From NCBI RefSeq assembly GCF_008254045.1, contig NZ_CP042425.1, positions 5,952,001 through 6,016,000 on the forward strand: a DNA stretch of 64,000 nt. The letters are read 5' to 3'. Every line of letters starts with the position of its first letter. The stretch's first letter is position 1. A program made the position numbers and the translations under genes. Under the pieces are notes generated by a model, which was not told the DNA's origin, did not search any database, and saw only the letters and a program-made list of their open reading frames with translations. This document shows, piece by piece, positions 1 through 8,019 of the stretch. The stretch comes from Limnoglobus roseus (GTDB lineage: Bacteria; Planctomycetota; Planctomycetia; Gemmatales; Gemmataceae).

Positions 1-567
1 CAGCACGTCGCACTCGCCGGCCGCTTGCTGGGCGTTCCACCACACGTCATCCGGCAAGGCTTCGTGGAACCAGACGATGTCGGGGCGGAGCCGGCCGCCG
101 CACGGCCCGCACTCGGGCATGTCGGCGAGCGGTTCGACGCCGCGGTCCTGAATCTCCCCGCAGGCGGTGCAACGGGTCCGGCGGAGGCTGCCGTGGATTT
201 CGAAGACGCGCTGACTGCCGGCGGCTTGATGGAGGCCGTCCACGTTCTGGGTGGCGATGCTGAAGTTCTCGCCCCAGTGCCGTTCCATCGCGGCCAGGGC
301 AAGGTGGCCGGCGTTCGGCGATACGGTTTTTACGTTGGCCCGCCGGGCGTTGTAGAACTTCCACACGAGGCCGGGGTCGCGCTCGAAACCGGACGGCGTG
401 GCCACATCTTCGATGCGGTGGCCCTCCCATAGCCCGTCGGACGCGCGGAAGGTCGGTACGCCGCTCTCGGCCGACACGCCCGCGCCGGTTAGGACCGCCA
501 CTTTCGAGGCGTGCCGCAGTGCCTCGGCGGCGTGAGTCAGGGCGATTTCGAGTTCGTCGTCGGCCAT
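1..567 (-). CDS. cobB: Sir2-family NAD-dependent protein deacylase (C-terminus cut by window edge)
   Basis: Sirtuins remove acyl groups from protein lysines, using NAD as co-substrate. The first 189 codons are present and the gene runs off the left edge. Visible motifs: the NAD-binding GAGVSAESGVPTFR near residues 28-41, TQNVDGLH with HG further on (catalytic His), and two CxxC pairs (CTAC, CGPC) for structural zinc. A YNARR segment near residue 74 has the Tyr-x-x-Arg spacing that marks SIRT5/CobB-type enzymes, which in characterised members prefer succinyl or malonyl lysine; that preference is an inference here. The start is the ATG at 565-567. The gene is divergent from the cimA leader promoter. 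Family assignment is secure; substrate class is moderately sure. Confidence 0.93.
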   Translation of the reverse strand, partial: MADDELEIALTHAAEALRHASKVAVLTGAGVSAESGVPTFRASDGLWEGHRIEDVATPSGFERDPGLVWKFYNARRANVKTVSPNAGHLALAAMERHWGENFSIATQNVDGLHQAAGSQRVFEIHGSLRRTRCTACGEIQDRGVEPLADMPECGPCGGRLRPDIVWFHEALPDDVWWNAQQAAGECDVL

Positions 568-643
568 GATCGCCTCGGGGGAATAGTCTGGAAGATACCG
601 GAAGTGGCCGCCCGAAACAAGCAAGGGCCGAACCCGGCGGGCG

Positions 644-671
644 TTGACTTTGTCCCGAATAGGGATACATT
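644..671 (+). promoter_or_regulatory. Sigma70-type promoter for the cimA leader transcript
   Basis: TTGACT at 644-649 and TACATT at 666-671 are separated by 16 bases, close to the housekeeping consensus. Transcription would begin near 678-680, giving a short 5' leader before the GGAG at 694-697 and the GTG at 703. The promoter is inferred from sequence alone. Confidence 0.6.
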
Positions 672-702
672 TCCTCTCAGACGAACCGTTTCTGGAGTTC
701 CC

Positions 703-783
703 GTGACCGATTCCTTCCTGCCTCGGGTTGTCGCGATTGCGATTACCGCTGCGCAGGGAGTGCGCGTCGTCGGCACGGCTTAA
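703..783 (+). CDS. Candidate branched-chain-amino-acid leader peptide (26 aa)
   Basis: This short reading frame starts with GTG at 703, six bases after a GGAG (694-697), and ends with TAA at 781-783. Among its 26 residues are five internal Val, two Ile and one Leu, grouped as RVVAIAI and VRVV. The composition resembles ilv-type leader peptides such as E. coli IvbL. A GCGCA/TGCGC hairpin (751-765) lies inside the coding region and could act as a pause site. The frame is followed by an intrinsic terminator (811-840) and then cimA. The likely role is to make ribosome movement report Val/Ile-tRNA charging. Not a described gene as far as I know; the frame could be fortuitous. Confidence 0.5.
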   Translation: MTDSFLPRVVAIAITAAQGVRVVGTA

Positions 784-788
784 CCTCT

Positions 789-840
789 GGGCGTTCGAAA
801 ACACCTTCGCACCCCGGGGCCGGAACGCTTCGGGGTTTTT
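789..840 (+). promoter_or_regulatory. Attenuator: terminator hairpin with alternative antiterminator pairing
   Basis: Bases 811-820 pair with 827-836 to give a ten-pair stem (two G-U) with a six-base loop, followed by a T-run to 840: an intrinsic terminator only 31 bases before the cimA ATG. Bases 789-796 (GGGCGTTC) can pair with 823-830 (GAACGCTT), using the terminator loop and part of its 3' arm, so the two folds exclude each other. Position directly after the leader-peptide stop fits ribosome-mediated attenuation. Pairings were checked by eye; no energy was computed. Confidence 0.6.
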
Positions 841-870
841 CATTCCCACAAAGACTCAGGTCGACACCAC

Positions 871-2451
871 ATGACGCGCGTGGCCATCTACGATACCACC
901 CTCCGCGACGGCAGTCAGGGCGAAGGGGTGAACTTCTCGTTGCAGGACAAACTCCTCCTCACCAAGCGACTCGACGACCTCGGCGTCGATTATATCGAAG
1001 GCGGCTACCCGCTCTCGAACCCGAAGGACGCCGAGTACTTCCGCGCGGTTCGCGACCTGCCACTGAAGCACGCGAAGGTCGTGGCCTTCGGCATGACCCG
1101 CCGCAAGAACGGTTCGGCCGAGTCCGACGGTGGCCTGAAGGCATTGCTGGAAGGGAAGACCCCGATCGTCACGATCGTGGGCAAAACGTCGGCCTTCCAG
1201 GTGACGGAGATCATCGGCACGACGCTCGAAGAGAACGTGAAGATGATCGGCGACTCAGTCGCCTACTGCCGTGGTCAGGGCGTGGAAGTGTTCTACGACG
1301 CGGAGCACTTCTTCGACGGGTACAAGTTAAACCCCGAGTACGCCCTGCAAACACTGAAGGCCGCGGAAGCGGGCGGGGCGACGTGCATCATCCTCTGCGA
1401 TACCAACGGCGGCACAATGCCGGAGCGCGTCGCGGAAGTCGTGGCCGTGGCCCGGCGCGAACTGAAAGCCGACATCGGCATCCACTGCCACAACGACTGC
1501 GAGTTGGCCGTGGCGAACACGCTGGCGGCCGTGCGAGCCGGGGCGACGCAGGTGCAGGGCACCATGAACGGCTTCGGCGAGCGCTGCGGCAACGTGGACC
1601 TCGTCAGTGCGATCGCCAACCTCGCCATCAAGTACGACTACGAGGTTCTCAAGCCGGGCAGCCTGCAACGGCTGACGGAGGTGTCGCGGTACGCCTACGA
1701 ACTCGCGAACATGAACTTCCGCAGCGGCCAGCCGTTCGTCGGCCTGAGCGCCTTCGCCCACAAGGGGGGAATGCACACGCACGCCGTCGCGAAGAACCCG
1801 GCCAGCTACGAGCACATCGACCCCGCCCTCGTCGGCAACGAGCGGCGCATCCTGGTGAGCGAACTGTCCGGCCAATCGACGATCTTGTCGAAGACGCAGA
1901 AGTATCAGATCGCCCACGACAAGGCGACGATGGCGAAGATTCTGAACCAGGTGCAAGACCTGGAGAACGTCGGCTATGAGTTCGAGGCCGCGGAAGGGTC
2001 TTTCGACATCATCGTGAAGAAGGCCGTCGGCACGTACAAGCCGTGGTTCCAGCGGCTGGCGTACCGGGTGAACATCGAACAGCCCGCGACCGGCAAGCCG
2101 ATTACCGAGGCGACGGTGAAGCTGAGCGTCGGCGGTTCCACGGAACACACCGTCAGCGAGGGCGACGGTCCGGTGAACGCCCTCGATGCCGCTTTGCGGA
2201 AGGCGCTCGTGCAGTACTTCCCGCGGCTCGACGAGATGCAGTTGGTCGATTACAAGGTGCGCGTCGTGAACCCGAAAGAAGGCACGGCCGCCCGCGTGCG
2301 CGTGGTCATCGAGTCGCGCGACCACCAAGACGTGTGGGGCACCGTCGGCGTCAGCGAAAACATTGTGGAAGCATCCTGGCTCGCGCTGAGCGACGCCATC
2401 GAGTACAAGCTGTTCAAGGACGAGGAAGGGACGACCAAAAATGGCAACTGA
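871..2451 (+). CDS. cimA: (R)-citramalate synthase
   Basis: Condenses pyruvate and acetyl-CoA to (R)-citramalate, the first step of the threonine-independent route to 2-oxobutanoate and isoleucine. The 526-aa protein has the HMGL-like TIM-barrel signature DTTLRDGSQ at residues 8-16, metal-binding HCHND at 205-209, and NGFGERCGN shortly after. The C-terminal third is a LeuA-type dimerisation/allosteric domain, which usually binds the feedback amino acid. Length and the YIEGGYP segment fit the long citramalate synthase group rather than 2-isopropylmalate synthase. It follows the leader attenuator and its last eleven bases overlap valS, so the two are probably translationally coupled. A close relative such as homocitrate synthase is less likely. 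Confidence 0.93.
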   Translation: MTRVAIYDTTLRDGSQGEGVNFSLQDKLLLTKRLDDLGVDYIEGGYPLSNPKDAEYFRAVRDLPLKHAKVVAFGMTRRKNGSAESDGGLKALLEGKTPIVTIVGKTSAFQVTEIIGTTLEENVKMIGDSVAYCRGQGVEVFYDAEHFFDGYKLNPEYALQTLKAAEAGGATCIILCDTNGGTMPERVAEVVAVARRELKADIGIHCHNDCELAVANTLAAVRAGATQVQGTMNGFGERCGNVDLVSAIANLAIKYDYEVLKPGSLQRLTEVSRYAYELANMNFRSGQPFVGLSAFAHKGGMHTHAVAKNPASYEHIDPALVGNERRILVSELSGQSTILSKTQKYQIAHDKATMAKILNQVQDLENVGYEFEAAEGSFDIIVKKAVGTYKPWFQRLAYRVNIEQPATGKPITEATVKLSVGGSTEHTVSEGDGPVNALDAALRKALVQYFPRLDEMQLVDYKVRVVNPKEGTAARVRVVIESRDHQDVWGTVGVSENIVEASWLALSDAIEYKLFKDEEGTTKNGN

Positions 2452-5440
2452 ACTCCCGAAGGCCTACGAACCGAAAGCCGCCCAGGGGAAGTGGCTGAAG
2501 TTCTGGGCCGCGAAAGAGTACTTCCACGCGGACCCGGCGAAGTCGGGCGAGCCGTACACCATCGTCATCCCGCCGCCGAACGTGACGGGGGCGCTGCACA
2601 TGGGGCACGCGCTCAACAACACGCTGCAAGACGTGCTCATCCGCTGGCGGCGGATGCAGGGCCGCAACACGCTCTGGATGCCGGGCACCGACCACGCCGG
2701 CATCGCCACGCAGGCGGTGGTGGAACGGCTGATCTTCAACACCGAGAAGAAGACCCGGCACGACCTCGGCCGCGAGGCGCTGGTGGCGAAGATTTGGGAG
2801 TGGAAGGACAAGTACGAGAAGCGAATTCTCGGCCAACTGCAAGAGATGGGGGCGAGTTGCGACTGGCAGCGCACCCGGTTCACACTCGACGAGACATGCG
2901 CGAAGGCTGTGCGCGAGACGTTCTTCCGCATGTTCCGCGACGGGTACATCTACCGCGGCAAGCGGCTGGTGAACTGGGACGCCCAACTGCAAACGAGCGT
3001 GGCCGACGACGAGACGTACACCGAGGACACGAAAGGCGGGTTCTGGACGTTCAAGTACGCCGTGGTGGGTCAGCCGGACACGTTCATCCGGTTCAGCACG
3101 ACACGGCCGGAGACGATGCTCGGCGATACGGCCCTCTGCGTCCACCCGAGCGACGAACGATACAAGGCCCTCGTGGGCAAGATGGTTCTGCAACCGCTGG
3201 TGAACCGGGAGATCCCGATCATCGCCGACGCCCTGCTGGCCGACCCGACGCTCGGCACCGGCTGCGTGAAGGTGACGCCGGCCCACGACCCGAACGACTA
3301 CGCCTGCTGGACCCGCAATCCGCAGATTGGCATCATCAACATCCTCAACCCGGACGGCACGATCAACGCCAACGGCGGCCCGTACAGCGGCCAACCGCGG
3401 GCGAAGGTGCGCGAGGCCGTGGTGCAGGCGATGGAGGAACTCGGGCTGTTCGAGGGTAAGGAAGACCGCGTCATCCCGCTGAAATACAGCGACCGCAGCA
3501 AGACGCCGATCGAGCCGTACCTGAGCGACCAGTGGTTCGTGAAGATGACCGACCGCGACGACGGCAAGCCGGGCCTCGCGCAGACGGCGATGGATGCCGT
3601 GACGGACGGCCGTGTGCAGTTCTTCCCGAAGCGGTACGAGAACTCCTACCTCGACTGGCTCGGCGAGAAGCGCGACTGGTGCGTGAGCCGGCAACTCTGG
3701 TGGGGCCACCGCATCCCGGTGTGGCGGCTCGGCCCGGTTCAGATGAATGAAGATGAATCGAACGGAATTGAAGGCCAGCTCGATCAAATCGCAAACGCGA
3801 GTCCCGAACGGATTTGCTGGCGCATCGAAACCACTGAACCCGACGAGGGCAACATCTCAACGGTGACGTTTTTGGTCTGCACTGGAGCGGATGCGGCTTC
3901 ACTTGAAGCCGAGCTAGCGAAACTCGGCTTCGCGCAAGACCCCGACGTTCTCGACACGTGGTTCTCGTCTGCCCTCTGGCCGCACAGCACGCTCGGCTGG
4001 CCGGAGGCGACGCCGGATTTGAAGCGGTACTACCCGACCAGCACGCTGGTGACGAGCCGCGACATCATCACGCTGTGGGTGGCCCGCATGGTGATGACCG
4101 GGCTGTACAACACCGGCGAGGTGCCGTTCCGCCACGTGGTCATTCACCCGAAGATCATGGACGGCTTCGGCGAAGGCATGAGCAAGTCGAAGGGCAACGG
4201 CGTCGACCCGCTCGACATCATCGACCTGTACGGGGCCGACGCGATGCGGTTCGGCGTGGTGTCGCTGGCCACGGAGACGCAGGACAGCCGGATGCCGGTG
4301 TCGAACGTGTGCCCGCACTGCGGCACGCTGATCCCGCAGAAGCGGGAACACCAGAGCGGTAAGACGCGGCAGATCGTCTGCCCCGGCGACAAGGCGGCCG
4401 GCGTCGTGTGCGGCAAGCCGTTCCGGCCGAGCGGCCCGTGGCTCGAAGAAGACCCCGAACTGCCGACCGCGAAGGGGGCGTCCGAGCGTTTCGAGACGGG
4501 CCGCAACTTCGCCAACAAGCTCTGGAACGCGACGCGGTTCATCCTGATGAACCTCGAAGGCTATTCCGCCGCCCCGCTGGACCCGAATGCGCTGCCGACG
4601 GAAGACCGCTGGATTCTCAGCCGCCTGGCGACGACCGCGAAGGCGGTGACGGAAGCCCTGGAGGGCTACCGCTTCAGCGAAGTGGCGCGGCTCGTCTACG
4701 ACTTCGCGTGGAACGAGTTCTGCGATTGGTACATCGAGATGAGCAAGGGCCGTCGCACCGACCCGGTGTGCCAGCGGGTGCTCGTCGGCGTGCTCGACGG
4801 CATCGTGCGGCTGATCCACCCGGTGATGCCGTTCCTGGCCGAGTCGCTGTGGCACGCGCTCAACGAAGCCGCCCCGATCCGGGGATTGCTGAAAGCGGAA
4901 CCGGCCGGCGAGAGCGTGGCCGTGGCACCGTGGCCGGGCGATTTGGACTCGCTGATCGACGACACGACAGAGGGCAGCATCGCGCGGATGCAAGAGTTGG
5001 TCCGCGGCGTGCGTGAGATTCGCAATCGCTACATGCTCGACAAAGCCCCGCTCGACCTGAGCGTGAAGTGCAGCGACGCGACGGTGGCCGACTTGAATGC
5101 GCTGGCCCCGTTCATCAAGTTGCTCGGCGGTATCACGAACTTCACCTGCGGCCCGACGGCAGCGAAGCCGAAGCAAGCCGGGTCGATCCTGCACGCGCAG
5201 TTCGAGGGCTACGTGAACCTCGCCGGGTTGATCGACGTGCCGGCCGAGCTGAAGCGGCTGGAGAAGCAGATCGCCGACAAGAAGAAGATGCTCGACAGCA
5301 TCCAGGGGAAGCTGAACAACGCTGGCTTCCTGGCGAAAGCCGCCCCGGAGCAGGTGCAGGAGACGCGCGACAAGGCCGCGGAATTGGAGTCGCAGATTCG
5401 AACGATGGCCGCGAACGAGGCGGAGCTAAAAGCCGTGTGA
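2441..5440 (+). CDS. valS: Valyl-tRNA synthetase
   Basis: Class I enzyme attaching valine to tRNA-Val, with an editing domain. The 999-aa chain has HMGH at residues 53-56 within PPPNVTGALHMGH, and MSKSK at about 580-584. The C-terminal coiled coil (LKRLEKQIADKKKMLDSI) is typical of ValRS. Two local insertions stand out: a segment of about 60 residues after GHRIPVW and before DPDVLDTWFSS, and a CPHC...CPGD...C cluster near residues 624-660 that could bind zinc. The ATG lies inside the end of cimA. Under the attenuator, valine-tRNA shortage would raise both genes. Confidence 0.97.
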   Translation: MATELPKAYEPKAAQGKWLKFWAAKEYFHADPAKSGEPYTIVIPPPNVTGALHMGHALNNTLQDVLIRWRRMQGRNTLWMPGTDHAGIATQAVVERLIFNTEKKTRHDLGREALVAKIWEWKDKYEKRILGQLQEMGASCDWQRTRFTLDETCAKAVRETFFRMFRDGYIYRGKRLVNWDAQLQTSVADDETYTEDTKGGFWTFKYAVVGQPDTFIRFSTTRPETMLGDTALCVHPSDERYKALVGKMVLQPLVNREIPIIADALLADPTLGTGCVKVTPAHDPNDYACWTRNPQIGIINILNPDGTINANGGPYSGQPRAKVREAVVQAMEELGLFEGKEDRVIPLKYSDRSKTPIEPYLSDQWFVKMTDRDDGKPGLAQTAMDAVTDGRVQFFPKRYENSYLDWLGEKRDWCVSRQLWWGHRIPVWRLGPVQMNEDESNGIEGQLDQIANASPERICWRIETTEPDEGNISTVTFLVCTGADAASLEAELAKLGFAQDPDVLDTWFSSALWPHSTLGWPEATPDLKRYYPTSTLVTSRDIITLWVARMVMTGLYNTGEVPFRHVVIHPKIMDGFGEGMSKSKGNGVDPLDIIDLYGADAMRFGVVSLATETQDSRMPVSNVCPHCGTLIPQKREHQSGKTRQIVCPGDKAAGVVCGKPFRPSGPWLEEDPELPTAKGASERFETGRNFANKLWNATRFILMNLEGYSAAPLDPNALPTEDRWILSRLATTAKAVTEALEGYRFSEVARLVYDFAWNEFCDWYIEMSKGRRTDPVCQRVLVGVLDGIVRLIHPVMPFLAESLWHALNEAAPIRGLLKAEPAGESVAVAPWPGDLDSLIDDTTEGSIARMQELVRGVREIRNRYMLDKAPLDLSVKCSDATVADLNALAPFIKLLGGITNFTCGPTAAKPKQAGSILHAQFEGYVNLAGLIDVPAELKRLEKQIADKKKMLDSIQGKLNNAGFLAKAAPEQVQETRDKAAELESQIRTMAANEAELKAV

Positions 5441-5447
5441 GGGGTCC

Positions 5448-5891
5448 ATGCTGCAACCACCGCCAGACGATGACTGTCCCCCGGAACAAATCTCCCGATT
5501 CCGGGCACGAGCTTGCGGATTTGTGATTGGCTGCGCGGTGGTTGTAGGTGTTTTCGGTTACTTCTTCGATCCCTACGCGGGTGGTTCAAACAAGACTGAT
5601 GACGCAATCAATATCTGCACGATGATGGAAGCTCAGTGCAAGGCGTACCTGCACAAGCGTGGCTCGCTGCCTACTTCCTTGCGAGAACTCGTGGCCCCCA
5701 CGGATGGCCGCAGTCCGCTGCTCGACGGCGGACTGAACACGTTGCTCGATCCGTGGGGAAACCCATACCAGTACGATCCGAATCATCTCGACGAGAACGG
5801 CCAAGCCGACCCGATCGTCTTCACGGTTACGCCGAAGGGACGACAATTGATGAGCCAGAAGCGCATGCCGCGGTCACGGTTCCCCTGGTGA
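5448..5891 (+). CDS. GspG-like (type II secretion pseudopilin C-terminal fold) protein
   Basis: The 147-aa protein has one membrane segment at about residues 24-42 (FVIGCAVVVGVFGYFF) and a C-terminal region resembling the GspG pseudopilin core: LPTSLRELV followed by DPWGNPYQYDPN and a PIVFTV strand. It lacks the usual prepilin peptidase site (G followed by F-T-L-I-E), so it is probably not processed as a pseudopilin; planctomycetes carry many such GspG-like membrane proteins of unknown function. It begins seven bases after valS with a GGGG before the ATG and is likely the last gene of the cimA-valS transcript, ahead of the terminator at 5897-5926. Confidence 0.65.
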   Translation: MLQPPPDDDCPPEQISRFRARACGFVIGCAVVVGVFGYFFDPYAGGSNKTDDAINICTMMEAQCKAYLHKRGSLPTSLRELVAPTDGRSPLLDGGLNTLLDPWGNPYQYDPNHLDENGQADPIVFTVTPKGRQLMSQKRMPRSRFPW

Positions 5892-5896
5892 CAATC

Positions 5897-5926
5897 AAAG
5901 CCCACCCGTCGCGACGGGTGGGCTTT
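5897..5926. terminator. Bidirectional terminator between valS operon and truB
   Basis: AAAGCCCACCCGTC at 5897-5910 is the exact inverse of 5913-5926, giving a long GC stem flanked by A-run on one side and T-run on the other. It separates convergent genes and can serve both strands. Confidence 0.85.
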
Positions 5927-5932
5927 CGCCCC

Positions 5933-6613
5933 TCAGTCTATCACACTCAGCGGTAGCAACGCGGACTGCGCCTTTTGGAAGTTCACGTCTAACGGCAGTG
6001 CGTTCTCGACGCGGAATACGCCCGTCCGGGTTCGTTGAAGTGTCTGCACCAGGCCGCCGCACTTCAGAGCCTCGCCCACATCGCGGGCAATGCTGCGGAT
6101 GTACGTGCCTTTCCCGCAGTCGATCTCCAAGTCCAGGTGCGGCCACTCGTAGCCGAGCAGGTGGACCGCGTCCACGCGCACCGGCCGGGCGACCATCTTC
6201 ACCTCCGCACCGCGACGGGCGAGGTCGTAAGCCCGCTGTCCGTCGATCTTCAACGCGGAGACGGCTGGTGGCACTTGCTGAATTTCGCCGACGAACCGCG
6301 TCAGTAGGTCGCGAATCTGCGCCTCGGTGGGAACTTCACCCGCCGGTGACGGTGTTAGGGTGCCGTCGGCGTCGTCGGTCGTGCTCGTGAAGCCGAGCAG
6401 CACGCGGGTGCGGTAGGTCTTGCCCATCGCCTGCACACGTTCGACGAGTTTCGTCGCCGCTCCGACGCACAGCACCAGCACGCCGGTCGCCAGCGGGTCG
6501 AGCGTGCCGGCGTGGCCGATCTTCGTGCCGCGAGCGAACCACTGCTGGGCGCGGTTCACCACGCTCCGCGAGGTCATGCCGGCGGGCTTGTCGATCACCA
6601 AGAAGCCGTTCAT
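5933..6613 (-). CDS. truB: tRNA pseudouridine-55 synthase
   Basis: Converts U55 of the T-loop of tRNA to pseudouridine. The 226-aa protein opens with GFLVIDKPAGMTS and holds the catalytic aspartate D39 in GHAGTLDPLATGVL, then YDLARRG and the GTYIRSIARD motif. It stops soon after the catalytic domain and appears to lack most of the C-terminal PUA-like domain seen in longer TruB proteins. It begins three bases after the purD stop, so the two are probably co-transcribed. Confidence 0.95.
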   Translation of the reverse strand: MNGFLVIDKPAGMTSRSVVNRAQQWFARGTKIGHAGTLDPLATGVLVLCVGAATKLVERVQAMGKTYRTRVLLGFTSTTDDADGTLTPSPAGEVPTEAQIRDLLTRFVGEIQQVPPAVSALKIDGQRAYDLARRGAEVKMVARPVRVDAVHLLGYEWPHLDLEIDCGKGTYIRSIARDVGEALKCGGLVQTLQRTRTGVFRVENALPLDVNFQKAQSALLPLSVID

Positions 6614-6616
6614 GGG

Positions 6617-7930
6617 TTACTTCTTCCGAAGGGCCTTGTCCGCGATGTCCGTCCGGTAGTGCGCGCCGGGGAACGTGATGAGCTTTACCGCCTCGTAGGC
6701 CCGCGCCTTTGCGGCCGCGAGATCGTCGCCGAGGGCGGTGACGGCCAGTACGCGGCCGCCGTCGGTCACGACCCGCTCGTTCTTCAGCGTCGTGCCGGCG
6801 TGGAACACCTTTACGTCCTTCAGTTCGGCCGCTTCGTCGAGGCCGAGGATTAACTTGCCGGTGTCGTACTTGCCGGGGTAGCCGCCGCTGCACATCACCA
6901 CGCACACGGCCGGCCGCGGGTCGAATTCCAGTTTGCCGTCCTCGAAGTCGGTGAGGTTTTCGTCGGCGACCGCTTCCAGCAAATCGAGCAGGTCCGTCTT
7001 AAGCCGCATGAGGATCACCTGCGCTTCGGGGTCGCCGAACCGGCAGTTGTACTCCAGGACCCGCGGCCCCTGGTTCGTGAGCATCAGCCCAGCGAACAGG
7101 ACACCGTTGAACGGGAAACGTTCGTTCTTGAACCCGCGCTTCATCGCGTGGACCGTCGGGACGAAGACACTCGCTTCCGCCTCGGCCACCAGTTCCGGCG
7201 TGCCGATCGGGGCGGGGCAGTACGTGCCCATGCCGCCGGTGTTCGGCCCTTTGTCGCCGTCGAAGGCGGGCTTATGGTCCTGCGTCGGCGGCAGCGGGAG
7301 GATCGTCCGCCCGGCCACGAGGGCCAGCATGGACAGTTCTTCGCCGTCGATTCGTTTCTCGACCACGATCCGCCGCCCGGCCTTCGGGCCGAACTCTTCC
7401 TTCACCATGATCCGGTCGACGGCCTTGAGGGCCTCGTTCATGTCCTTACACACCACCACGCCCTTGCCGGCCGCGAGGCCGTCGGCCTTCACCACGACCG
7501 GGTAATCGCGGGTCTCGATGTACGTGCGAGCGGCGGCCGGGTGGTCGAAGACGCGGAACTCGGCCGTCGGCACGTCGGCGTGCCGCATGATTTCCTTCGC
7601 GAAGACCTTACTCGCTTCGATGCGGGCCGCTTCCTTCGACGGGCCGAAGACCTTGAACCCGCGGCCGCGGAAGAAGTCGGCACAGCCGTTCGCCAGCGGG
7701 TCTTCCGGGCCGATCACTACCAGCGACACGCCTTCCTTCGCGGCCGTGCGGGCGACGCGGTCCCAGAGGTTCGGGTCGGTGGCGTCGATGGGAATGTTGA
7801 TCGCGTCGAGGGCGGTCCCGGCGTTCCCCGGGGCGCAGAAGATTTTGCCGGCCCGCGGCGATTGGGCCAGTTTCCAGATGATGGCGTGCTCGCGGCCGCC
7901 CTTACCGATGACGAGGATGTTGATTTTCAT
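6617..7930 (-). CDS. purD: Phosphoribosylamine-glycine ligase (GARS)
   Basis: Second step of purine synthesis: ATP-dependent joining of glycine to phosphoribosylamine. The 437-aa length is normal for PurD. N-terminal Rossmann-like domain with VIGKGGREHAI and FCAPGNAGT, then VIGPEDPLANG, the ATP-grasp region with VVKADGLAAGKGVVV, and the signature KRGFKNERFPFNGVLFAG followed by LEYNCRFGDPE. It precedes truB by three bases. The upstream hairpin at 7970-7996 separates it from the DUF1080 gene. Confidence 0.97.
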   Translation of the reverse strand: MKINILVIGKGGREHAIIWKLAQSPRAGKIFCAPGNAGTALDAINIPIDATDPNLWDRVARTAAKEGVSLVVIGPEDPLANGCADFFRGRGFKVFGPSKEAARIEASKVFAKEIMRHADVPTAEFRVFDHPAAARTYIETRDYPVVVKADGLAAGKGVVVCKDMNEALKAVDRIMVKEEFGPKAGRRIVVEKRIDGEELSMLALVAGRTILPLPPTQDHKPAFDGDKGPNTGGMGTYCPAPIGTPELVAEAEASVFVPTVHAMKRGFKNERFPFNGVLFAGLMLTNQGPRVLEYNCRFGDPEAQVILMRLKTDLLDLLEAVADENLTDFEDGKLEFDPRPAVCVVMCSGGYPGKYDTGKLILGLDEAAELKDVKVFHAGTTLKNERVVTDGGRVLAVTALGDDLAAAKARAYEAVKLITFPGAHYRTDIADKALRKK

Positions 7931-7969
7931 GCTGTTCTCGTTTTACGGATCGCCGCGCCAGAAACGAGA

Positions 7970-7996
7970 AAGCCCGCGGGCGAACGTCCGCGGGCC
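7970..7996 (-). terminator. Terminator after the DUF1080 gene
   Basis: GCCCGCGG (7972-7979) pairs with CCGCGGGC (7988-7995) across an eight-base loop that can add two more pairs. On the minus strand the stem is followed by TTTCTCGTTT. It sits between the DUF1080 gene and purD. Confidence 0.7.
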
Positions 7997-8019
7997 TTCG
8001 AATTGCCGGGTAGACGCCC

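Noticed and set aside
2414..3787. 457-codon minus-strand frame inside valS
   Set aside because: Antisense of an unambiguous tRNA synthetase gene; GC-rich codon bias opens such frames.
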